Below, piece after piece: positions 54,485 to 62,041 of a DNA stretch of 64,000 nucleotides. Source of the stretch: AP-15 sp963781215 (GTDB lineage: Bacteria; Pseudomonadota; Alphaproteobacteria; ATCC43930; CGMCC-115725). Under the pieces are notes generated by a model. It was given only the letters and a program-made list of their open reading frames with translations, was not told the DNA's origin and searched no databases. Each line of letters starts with the position of its first letter. The stretch's first letter is position 1. The stretch is taken from positions 14,748-78,747 of the forward strand of contig CAWAFE010000036.1 in assembly GCA_963781215.1 (NCBI GenBank), given 5' to 3'. The position numbers and the translations under genes were made by a program.

Positions 54485-55519
54485 ATGCTCGAGACGACGA
54501 TCGCCGGCAGCCTGCCGAAGCCATCCTGGCTCGCCGAGCCACGGGTGCTGTGGGCGCCGTGGCGGGTCGAGGGCGAGGCTCTCGCCGAGGCGAAGCGCGA
54601 CGCCACGGTGTTGGCGGTGAAGGAGCAGGAGGACGCCGGGATCGACATCGTCAGCGACGGCGAGCAGGCCCGCCAGCACTTCGTGCACGGCTTTCTCGAA
54701 CAGATCGAGGGCGTCGATTTCGGCCGTCGCGTTACCATGGGCATCCGCAACAGCCGCTATAATGCGCAAGTCCCAACCGTCACCGGCCCGCTGCGCCGCA
54801 AGCAAAGCGTGCACGCCTTCGAGGCCGGCATCGCCCGCGCCCATACGCGGCGGCGGCTCAAATTCACCTTGCCGGGGCCGATGACGATCGTCGACACGAT
54901 CGCCGACGCGCATTACGGCTCAAGGGCCGATATGGCCATGGCGTTCGCGGCACTACTCAACGACGAGGCCCGCGAGCTCGAGGAACTCGGCGTCGACGTG
55001 ATCCAATTCGACGAGCCCGCCTTCAACGTCTACATGGGTGCGGTGAGCGAATGGGGGATCGCAGCCCTCGAACGCGCCGCCGAAGGCCTCGCCTGCAAGA
55101 CCGCCGTCCACATCTGCTACGGCTACGGCATCAAGGCGAATATCGACTGGAAGGCCGGGCTCGGCGCCGAGTGGCGACAGTACGAGACGATTTTCCCCGC
55201 CTTGGCGGCGAGCCGGATCGATCAGGTCTCGCTGGAGTGCGCCGCCGCCAGGGTGCCGATCGAGCTGTTGGGCCTGCTCGCCGGCAAGGACGTACTGCTC
55301 GGTGCGATCGATGTCGCCACCGAGCGCGTCGAGAAACCGGAAGAGGTCGCCGATACGATCGAGCGGGCATTGCGTTTCATCCCGCCGGAGCGCCTCTTTC
55401 CCTGCACCAATTGCGGCATGGCGCCGATGGATCGCACCGCCGCCGCCGCCAAGCTCGGGGCGCTAGCCGCCGGTGCAGCACTGGTGCGCGGCCGCCATGC
55501 CGGCGTGCTATCCGGCTAA
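54485..55519 (+). CDS. MetE C-terminal-like (cobalamin-independent methionine synthase family) protein
   Basis: A 344-residue single-domain protein of the UROD/MetE-like superfamily: TTIAGSLPKPSWLAEPRVLW, DIVSDGEQARQHFVHGFLEQ, FTLPGPMTIVDTIADAHYGS, LGVDVIQFDEPAFNVYMG, TAVHICYGYG and LFPCTNCGMAPM. The His of VHICYG and the Cys of PCTNCGM are the zinc ligands of the family. The N-terminal folate-binding half of MetE is absent, as in short methylcobalamin- or substrate-specific homologues. An AGGGAGG site precedes the ATG at 54485. It probably transfers a methyl group from an unknown donor to a thiol. Confidence 0.87.
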   Translation: MLETTIAGSLPKPSWLAEPRVLWAPWRVEGEALAEAKRDATVLAVKEQEDAGIDIVSDGEQARQHFVHGFLEQIEGVDFGRRVTMGIRNSRYNAQVPTVTGPLRRKQSVHAFEAGIARAHTRRRLKFTLPGPMTIVDTIADAHYGSRADMAMAFAALLNDEARELEELGVDVIQFDEPAFNVYMGAVSEWGIAALERAAEGLACKTAVHICYGYGIKANIDWKAGLGAEWRQYETIFPALAASRIDQVSLECAAARVPIELLGLLAGKDVLLGAIDVATERVEKPEEVADTIERALRFIPPERLFPCTNCGMAPMDRTAAAAKLGALAAGAALVRGRHAGVLSG

Positions 55520-56817
55520 CAACCGGGCCCGACGGCCGCGACCGGGCCCGACGGCCCGGCCCGCGCCGCGGCCGCCGCTGGGGCAACCCCGTGCGCCGGC
55601 CGGGCATAGGCGGCTTCGAGCCGCTCGATCGCGGCGTCGACCGCGAGCCGCAGCCCGGATTCGTTGAAGAGCGAGCCCGGGATCATGCAGCGGGCGGCGA
55701 GCACGCGGCGAAAGGCGTCGAACAATTCGGGGTCGGGTGGCGTCGCCTGGCGCCAGAATTCGTCGAGATCGCCCTGAAACGTCAGCCCCGGGATGTCGTA
55801 AACGGCCTTGCCCAGCGCGATGACCGGGAGCCCTTTGGACAGGGCCTCGCCGCCGACCGTGCTGTTGACGGTGACGACGGCATGGCTGCGCGCCAATACT
55901 TCCGGCAATTCGCCGCCATCGAGCACCGTCACCCGCTCCGCCACCATGTGCTCGACGGCGATGTGGCCGACCATCCCCAGCCAGTCCACTAGACCGGCAT
56001 CCAGCGGGTGCAGCTTAACCACCAGCCGCGCCGTCGGCGGCGCATGCCGGGCGAACGAGGCGACCACATACTCGATCGCGGCTTCGGTCACCCGAAACGG
56101 CGAGTGCACGCGCATCTGATAGTCGGTATCGAGCTGCAGCGGGAAGAAGTAGAGCGGGTTTCCCTCAAGGGATTTGATTGCCGCCGCCGCCTGCCGCTCA
56201 CAGCGCCGCATCAGCGCCAGCCGGCGTATCCAGCCGGCGTACTCGATCAACAAGTGATGCTGGCGATGGGGCCGGTAATACGGAAACCGCCATACCCCCG
56301 CCATCGATGAGAAATTGTAGACGACATCCTCGTAGGCCCGCCGTCGGAAGCTGCCGGGCACCTTTGGCGGCCTCGACCATGCCGGTAAAAATCGCGTCTG
56401 GTCACGATACCAGTCGGGATCGCGCGGCAAGGAGGAGTAGCCGTTGACCCCACCTTCCTCGAAGTTGATCCAGTCCGGGCGCATATATGCTTCTTCGACG
56501 ACGTGAACGCGCAGCGCGCGCCCGGCGGCGACGCGGATCGCCGCCCGATGCAGCGGCCGGCAATCGCCGAACAGGATGATGTCGCTGACCGCCTTGTCGA
56601 CGACCAGTTGGTCGAGAAACTCCGGCCATTCGCGCGGATGGGCACGAAAATCCACCGCGCCAGGCAACCGCCAGAACGCCCGGTCGCCGCCGTTGAAGTT
56701 GACCCGGTAAGCAGCGTGCCCCCGCGCCAGCAGAGCCTGTCCCAAACGTTCGAAAAACCGCGTCGGCATCCCTTGCAGAAAGAGAAAACAGCGTTCGGAC
56801 GGCGCCATCAACACCAT
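55516..56817 (-). CDS. capsular polysaccharide biosynthesis protein, KpsS-like
   Basis: About 433 residues of the KpsS/LipB family of retaining Kdo transferases that build the lipid linker of capsules. Conserved parts: RCFLFLQGMPTRFFERLGQA, AYRVNFNGGDRAFW, DIILFGDCRPLHRAA, VVEEAYMRPDWINFEEGGVN, YFFPLQLDTDYQMRVHSPF, LVVKLHPLDAGL and VNSTVGGEALSKGLPVIALG. I chose ATG 56817; ATG 56808 and TTG 56889 are alternatives. KpsC and other capsule genes are not in the window. The stop overlaps the MetE-like gene's stop by four bases (convergent). Confidence 0.88.
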   Translation of the reverse strand: MVLMAPSERCFLFLQGMPTRFFERLGQALLARGHAAYRVNFNGGDRAFWRLPGAVDFRAHPREWPEFLDQLVVDKAVSDIILFGDCRPLHRAAIRVAAGRALRVHVVEEAYMRPDWINFEEGGVNGYSSLPRDPDWYRDQTRFLPAWSRPPKVPGSFRRRAYEDVVYNFSSMAGVWRFPYYRPHRQHHLLIEYAGWIRRLALMRRCERQAAAAIKSLEGNPLYFFPLQLDTDYQMRVHSPFRVTEAAIEYVVASFARHAPPTARLVVKLHPLDAGLVDWLGMVGHIAVEHMVAERVTVLDGGELPEVLARSHAVVTVNSTVGGEALSKGLPVIALGKAVYDIPGLTFQGDLDEFWRQATPPDPELFDAFRRVLAARCMIPGSLFNESGLRLAVDAAIERLEAAYARPAHGVAPAAAAARAGPSGPVAAVGPGC

Positions 56818-57016
56818 CCCGACCCGACGCCCGTACTTACTGTCACCCGATCGGCCAAGCGTCGATACAAGGCCATCCCCCAAACCCAACTCCGACCCGT
56901 CGCGGATCAGCTACAGAACGCTTCGCTGCGAAGCCCCTACTCTCGGTCAGCTCACGGATCGATGTCCACGAATTTCTCTCACTTCACCCTTCAGGGTCAA
57001 ATCACATCTGCGAGGA

Positions 57017-57877
57017 CTAAAACGGGACGCTTCCGATTACCGTGGTCCGGTGCATCAAACGCCGCTCCGGCAATGTGTAATCGCAGACTGCAAGATGCAT
57101 CGACGCAGCGTTGTCCCACATCAGGAGGTCCCCCACTCGCCATTTGTGGCGATAAAGGAACTCGGGGCGAACGATATGAGCGTCGAGCTCGGCGATCAGG
57201 TCGAGCGCCTCATCCTCGGGCATCCCTTCGATGCCGACGCACTCGCCAGCTGTGACATAAAGCGATTTGCGGCCGGTGTAGGGATGCGTACGGACGATCG
57301 GATGGGCGATGTCGGGCGTCTCGTCGAGCTGCTCCCGGGTCAGCTTCGGGCGCGGGCTGTCGGTGACGCGGCGCCTGGCCGAATAGCGGTGGATCGCCCC
57401 GAGGCCGGCCAGGCGCTCCTTCATGTTGTGCGGCAGCGCCTCGTAGGCGGCGACCGCATTGGCGAAGACGGTATCGCCGAGGGCCTGGCCGCCGCGATGC
57501 GGCACTTCCTTGGCGTAGAGCAGCGAGCAGCGGCTGGGCCGGCGCCGATAGGAGGTGTCGGTGTGCCAGGTGAAGCCGGCGTCGGCGAGGCCGATATGAT
57601 CGCCCTGCGCGTCGCGTATGTTCGAGATCAGCAGGATCTCAGGATAGCCCGGCAGCAGATATTTCTTGACTATATGGATTTCGAGCTCGCCGAAACGGCG
57701 GCTGAATTCGATCTGCCGCTCGTTCGAAAGCTGCTGCCCGCGAAAGACGACAACGATATTGTCGTGAAAGGCATCCTCGATTTCCCGGAATGTCGGCTCG
57801 TCGATGTCGCGGGCGAGATCGCAGACGATCTCGGCGCCGCACGCGGCCCCGCTCCGCTTCACCGATAGGTTCATCAT
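57017..57877 (-). CDS. TauD/TfdA-family Fe(II)/2-oxoglutarate dioxygenase
   Basis: A 286-residue dioxygenase. The iron site is H105-x-D107 in FTWHTDTSYRRR and His276 in RLMHRTTVIG. Other family blocks are NIVVVFRGQQLSNERQIEFS, RFGELEIHIV and IVRTHPYTGRKSLYVTAGEC. It hydroxylates a substrate while converting 2-oxoglutarate to succinate; sulfonates, aryloxyalkanoates and hydroxamates are typical. MM at the start gives two equivalent ATG codons. It stands alone between the KpsS-like gene and the response-regulator gene. Confidence 0.92.
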   Translation of the reverse strand: MMNLSVKRSGAACGAEIVCDLARDIDEPTFREIEDAFHDNIVVVFRGQQLSNERQIEFSRRFGELEIHIVKKYLLPGYPEILLISNIRDAQGDHIGLADAGFTWHTDTSYRRRPSRCSLLYAKEVPHRGGQALGDTVFANAVAAYEALPHNMKERLAGLGAIHRYSARRRVTDSPRPKLTREQLDETPDIAHPIVRTHPYTGRKSLYVTAGECVGIEGMPEDEALDLIAELDAHIVRPEFLYRHKWRVGDLLMWDNAASMHLAVCDYTLPERRLMHRTTVIGSVPF

Positions 57878-57998
57878 CCACCGTCGTCCTGTTTATACGG
57901 GCCGCGCTACGCCCGCGCCATGCGGACCTTCACGTTTTCTTAAAAGCTGTTTGCTCGATTCCATCGGGATCTTCGTCTGCGTCAAAAGGAAGCAGCCG

Positions 57999-58391
57999 AT
58001 GGCGCGGGTACTCCTGGCGGAGGCCGACAGCGGCGTTCGCGAATTCATCGCTGGCATCCTGGCCGATTTCGGCCACGAGGTCGATCTGTGCGCGGACCGC
58101 GCCGAAGCCGACACCCTCGTGGCGGCAGCGCCGATCGACATCGTGGTGACCGATCTGATGCTGTACAGCGGCGAGGGCTGGAAGTTCGGCATGCGCTGCT
58201 TTGCCCTCGGGATCCCGACGATCACCCTCAGTGGCATAGAATTCCGTCCCGATCGGGCAGACGCGGACCGGCCGCGGCCGTTCTGCGACAAGCCCTTCCG
58301 TTTTGCCGATCTCCAATGCGTTCTCGACGCGGTTTCACGCCATAGCGGGGCGGTGAGCGCCTCCCGGCGCGCGGCGAGGAGCGCCGCTTGA
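57999..58391 (+). CDS. stand-alone response-regulator receiver domain protein
   Basis: A 130-residue single REC domain. The acidic pocket is E8/D10 in LLAEADSG, the phospho-acceptor is D52 in IVVTDLMLYSG, T76/S78 are in TITLSG and the conserved Lys is K98 in FCDKPFRF. The Pro after that Lys is retained. An output domain is absent. AAGGAAGC precedes the ATG. No histidine kinase gene is near, so the partner is unknown; the sequence between the fold's strands is shorter than in CheY-like chains, with an Asp-rich insertion at DRADADRP. Confidence 0.87.
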   Translation: MARVLLAEADSGVREFIAGILADFGHEVDLCADRAEADTLVAAAPIDIVVTDLMLYSGEGWKFGMRCFALGIPTITLSGIEFRPDRADADRPRPFCDKPFRFADLQCVLDAVSRHSGAVSASRRAARSAA

Positions 58392-58446
58392 AGCAAAGCT
58401 TGCCGCGAGGCCGCATGAGCCCTGGCGCAAAGACAGGGGCGTTTCG

Positions 58447-59473
58447 TCAGAGGGAGGACGGGGCGAGGCGATGCAGCGCCGGCAGCAGCTCATCGCTGAT
58501 CAGCCGCATGCTCGCCAGCGCGTGGCCGACCGGCATGCCGCTCCAATGGGTACGGAAGATCAGGAAGTTCGCCCCGGCCTCTTCCCAGCACGGGCGCAGC
58601 TGCTCCCAGCATTGCTCGGGGCTGCCGATGACGAAGCGGTCACGCAGCAGCGCCTCGAAGGGCTGGCGGAACGAATCCTTGCCCGGCAATACCTCGTCCT
58701 GCCCCCAGCTGGCATAGGTCCGGTATTTCTCGGCGAGATAGGGTCCGGCCATTTCCAGCGCCGTCGCCGCATCCTTGGCGCAATAAATCTCGCGCGCGTA
58801 GGGCAGCGACCCGCGGAAACGGCTTGCCGACGCGGGTCAGCTCGGCCCGGTAGAGTGCCAGCTGGCGGGTGATCTCGGGGATCGTCGCGTGCGGGTTGAC
58901 AAACCAGCTGTCGCCGAGCCGGGCCGCGCGCAGGACGGCGCGGTCGTTGTTGGCCGCGAACCAGATCGGCGGATGCGGTTGTTGCACCGGCCGGCAGGTC
59001 ATCGTGACGTTCGAAAGCTTGCAGATGTCGTTCTCGAAGCTGACCTTGTCCTCGGTCCACAGGCGCTTGACCACCTCCAGACACTGCTCAAAGCGGCGCA
59101 CGCGCTGGCCGCGCGGCACGCCGAAGGCGTCGAACTCGACATCGCGATAGCCGAGGCCGACCCCAAAGACGAAATTGCCGCGCCAGATCGCGTCAAGCGA
59201 GGCGATGCACTCGGCCACCTCGACCGGGTTGTGCAATGTCGTCAACAGCACGCCGGCGATGCCGGCCATCTCCCCCGCTTCTGCCGCCAGCCGCGCCAGG
59301 AACGGGATCAGCTGGACCTGGCGCACCCCCTCGCTCAGGTAATGCTGGCCGCTGGCGACGGCGTCCCAGCCGCGGTCGCGGGCTAGCCGCGCCATCGCAT
59401 ATTGGCCTTCGAGGGCGGCGACCATGTCGCTCCCCGGCGGGTGCTGGCAGGTCAGAAAGATCCCGACCTTCAT
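58447..59473 (-). pseudogene. LLM class flavin-dependent oxidoreductase, one frameshift
   Basis: About 341 residues in two frames. The first frame has MKVGIFLTCQHPPGSDMVAA, ARDRGWDAVASGQHYLSEGV, VLLTTLHNPVEVAECIASLD, GNFVFGVGLGYRDVEFDAFG and PVQQPHPPIWFAANNDRAVL. After one extra G near 58816-58822 the second frame continues SLPYAREIYCAKDAATALEM, AGPYLAEKYRTYASWGQDEV and ends ALHRLAPSSL. The conserved flavin-binding barrel is intact apart from the shift. The 5' end is separated by 88 bases from the divergent alpha/beta hydrolase gene. It is the fifth LLM gene in this window. Confidence 0.85.
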
Positions 59474-59561
59474 GACATCTCCAATCGTTGTCTCGTCGGC
59501 TCCGGTCGTAGATGATCGACGCTACCCGGGCAAGACCCGGCGGCATGGCTGGAGGTTCGAC

Positions 59562-60374
59562 GTGGAGAGCTTCACGGCGAGCGACGGGGTGCGGCTCGGC
59601 TATTGTACCGACGATTTTACCGATCCGTGGAAGAAGGCGCCGACCCTGCTCCTCCTGCATGCGGCGATGGGCAGCGCGCGGCGCTATTACGCCTGGATCC
59701 CGCCGCTCTGCCGGCATTACCGGGTGGTGCGGATGGATTTGCGGGGCCACGGCAGCTCGCCGGTGCCGCCGCCCGATCCCGCGCTGAGCCTGGAGAGGCT
59801 GGTCGCCGACGTCGCCGAGCTGATGGACCATCTGGGCCTCGCCGACGCGCATATCGTCGGCAACTCGGCGGGCGGCTATCTCGCCCAGCAATTGGCGATG
59901 AACCGCGGCGAACGGGTGCGCAGCCTGTTGCTCTTCGGCTCGACCCCCGGCTTGAAGAACAGCCAGGCGCCGGGCTGGATCCCGCAGATCGAGAAGAAGG
60001 GGCTGCGCGGCTTTCTCGCCGAAACCATCCGCGAGCGGCTGCCGCTCGATGAGGTCGATCCGGGGCTCGTCGAATGGTTTCTCGACGAGGCCGCCAAAAA
60101 CGACCCTGCCTATATCGGCAAATTCGTTCTGTTGATGGCGAGCTACGATTGGAGCGAAGAGCTCGGCCGCATCCATTGCCCGACGCTCGTCGTCGTGCCC
60201 GGCGCCGAGCCCATCGGCTCGACCGCGAATTACGAGCCGTTCCGCCGGCTTGTCAAAGACGTCGAGCTCAAGGTCTACGACGGCGCCCCGCACAACATCT
60301 GCGACGCCTACCCCGACCGCTGCGCCGGCGACGTGCTCGATTTCCTCAGCCGCCGCTTCGGGCTGGGCGTGTAG
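59562..60374 (+). CDS. alpha/beta-hydrolase
   Basis: A 270-residue hydrolase. The oxyanion-hole motif is LLHAAMGSAR in place of HGxPGS; the nucleophile elbow is GNSAGGYLA with the catalytic Ser; the acid is probably the Asp near VVVPGAEPIGS or VYDGAP, and the catalytic His is in GAPHNICDAYPD. GTG at 59562 is chosen because GGAGG stands 6 bases before it; an in-frame open stretch upstream would overlap the LLM gene. The substrate is unknown; family members include epoxide hydrolases, lactonases and haloperoxidases. Confidence 0.87.
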   Translation: MESFTASDGVRLGYCTDDFTDPWKKAPTLLLLHAAMGSARRYYAWIPPLCRHYRVVRMDLRGHGSSPVPPPDPALSLERLVADVAELMDHLGLADAHIVGNSAGGYLAQQLAMNRGERVRSLLLFGSTPGLKNSQAPGWIPQIEKKGLRGFLAETIRERLPLDEVDPGLVEWFLDEAAKNDPAYIGKFVLLMASYDWSEELGRIHCPTLVVVPGAEPIGSTANYEPFRRLVKDVELKVYDGAPHNICDAYPDRCAGDVLDFLSRRFGLGV

Positions 60375-60422
60375 ACGCAGACTACTCGCGTTGGAGCGCC
60401 GGACGGATCGGATGATGAGGTT

Positions 60423-61861
60423 GTGCTGCGGAGTGATCACCTCGTGACCGCCGCCTGGCGCCAAGGCCGGGCGGGTTTGCCGTCGGTCGACCTCGTGCTG
60501 CGGAGCGAGGGCGCGGACGGCCTGATCGCCCGCTACGGCCGGGCGCTGGTGCTCGACGCGGTCAGAACAGCACTGGCGGCGCGGCGCCACTTGGAATCAG
60601 CCGCCTCGGCGGCCGAAATCATCGCCGAGAGCGCAGCCTCGCTGGCGCATGCCGCCCGCCCGTCGCAGCGCCGCGTCTTCAACCTGACCGGGACCGTATT
60701 GCACACCAATCTCGGCCGTGCGCCGCTGCCGGAGGAGGCGATTACGGCGGCGGCGGCGGCGATGCGCGACCCCTCGACGCTCGAATATGATCTGGAGACC
60801 GGCCGGCGCGGCGAGCGCGACGACCACATCGCCGGCTGGCTCACGCGGCTGACCGGGGCCGAGGCCGCACTCGCCGTCAACAACAACGCCGCCGCCCTGG
60901 TGTTGGCGCTCAACACCCTGGCCGAGGGCCGCGAAACGATCGTCTCGCGCGGCGAATTGATCGAGATCGGTGGCTCGTTTCGGTTGCCCGACATCATGGC
61001 GCGTGCCGGGACGAGATTGCGCGAGGTCGGCACCACCAACCGCACGCATCTTTCCGATTTCGCGGCGGCGATCGGGGAACAGACGGGTCTGATCCTCAAG
61101 GCGCACACCAGCAACTATGAGATTCAAGGATTTACCGCCGCGGTGCCGGCGGCAAGTCTCGCGGCACTGTCGCGTGACCGCGGCGTCCCGTTTGTCGAGG
61201 ACCTCGGCAGTGGCTCGCTGGTCGACCTTGAAGCCTGGGGGCTACCGCACGAGCCAACCGTCGCCGAGGCGCTGCGGCAGGGCGCTGACCTCGTTACCTT
61301 CAGCGGCGACAAATTGCTGGGCGGGCCACAGGCGGGGCTCGTTGTCGGCCGCGCCGAGCTGGTCGGGAAGCTCGCGAAGAACCCGCTGAAGCGCGCCTTG
61401 CGGCTCGACAAGATCCGCCTCGCGGCACTCGAAGCCGTCTTGCGCCTCTACGCCGATCCCGACCGCCTCGCCGAAAAACTCCCGACATTGCGCCTCTTGT
61501 CGCGTCCGCCGGGCGAGATCAGCGCTCGGCCAGCGTATATTGCCCGCGGTTCGAGCAAGCGCTCGACGGCGTCGCCGAAGCGGAGCTCGTCGAGACCCGG
61601 AGCCAGATCGGCAGCGGCGCCTTGCCGGTGTCGTTGCTGCCGAGCACCGCGTTGGCGTTGCGCCCCGTTGGTAGCGCCAAGTCCGGCGCCGCGGTCGAGG
61701 CGTTGGCGCGCGCATTGCGCGGGCTGCCGATCCCGGTCATCGGCCGCATCGAAGGGGGACGGGTGCTCCTCGACCTGCGCTGTCTCGAGGACGAAGCCGC
61801 CTTCCTCGGCCAGCTCCGCGCAGTTCAGCGGGAAGCCAACGTCGGACTAGGTCAGGTCTAA
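60423..61861 (+). pseudogene. selA: selenocysteine synthase (L-seryl-tRNA(Sec) selenium transferase), one frameshift
   Basis: About 479 residues. The main frame gives RRVFNLTGTVLHTNLGRAPL, STLEYDLETGRRGERDDHIA, ALAVNNNAAALVLALNTLAE, LILKAHTSNYEIQGFTAAVP, VPFVEDLGSGSLVDLEAWGL and FSGDKLLGGPQAGLVVG with the PLP Lys297. After ISAR the frame shifts (one base missing near 61520-61560), and the rest continues RFEQALDGVAEAELVETRSQ, IGSGALPVSLLPSTALALRP, GLPIPVIGRIEGGRVLLDLR to a stop at 61859-61861. It starts with GTG. SelA makes Sec-tRNA from Ser-tRNA(Sec) and selenophosphate. The usual downstream selB gene is missing here. Confidence 0.88.
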
Positions 61862-61874
61862 GTATCTAATCTGG

Positions 61875-61988
61875 TTATGTATCCGCAAATTGTATCCAAT
61901 TCGGGCAAACTCTCGTCATCAAGAGCTGAACGGAGGCGATGAGGAGCCAGGCTTTGGCGCTGGCGAGGGTGGCCTCGAAATCCTTGGC
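61875..61988 (-). mobile_element. IS5-type transposase remnant (3' end only)
   Basis: The minus strand reads AKDFEATLASAKAWLLIASV, QLLMTRVCPNWIQFADT and a stop at 61875. The run AKDFEATLASAKAWLLIAS is the hallmark C-terminus of IS5-family DDE transposases. Homology starts abruptly at 61988, and only about 37 codons remain. It lies at the boundary between the high-GC block and the lower-GC glycosyltransferase gene. Confidence 0.75.
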
Positions 61989-62041
61989 GCCAGTTGGCCT
62001 TTGGCGCATGTGGCCTCCCCCAGGGGGAAGAGCCGGCAAGG

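Noticed and set aside
57017..57877. Plus-strand 272-codon frame at 57050-57868
   Set aside because: Antisense to the TauD-like gene, whose His-x-Asp...His site is convincing.
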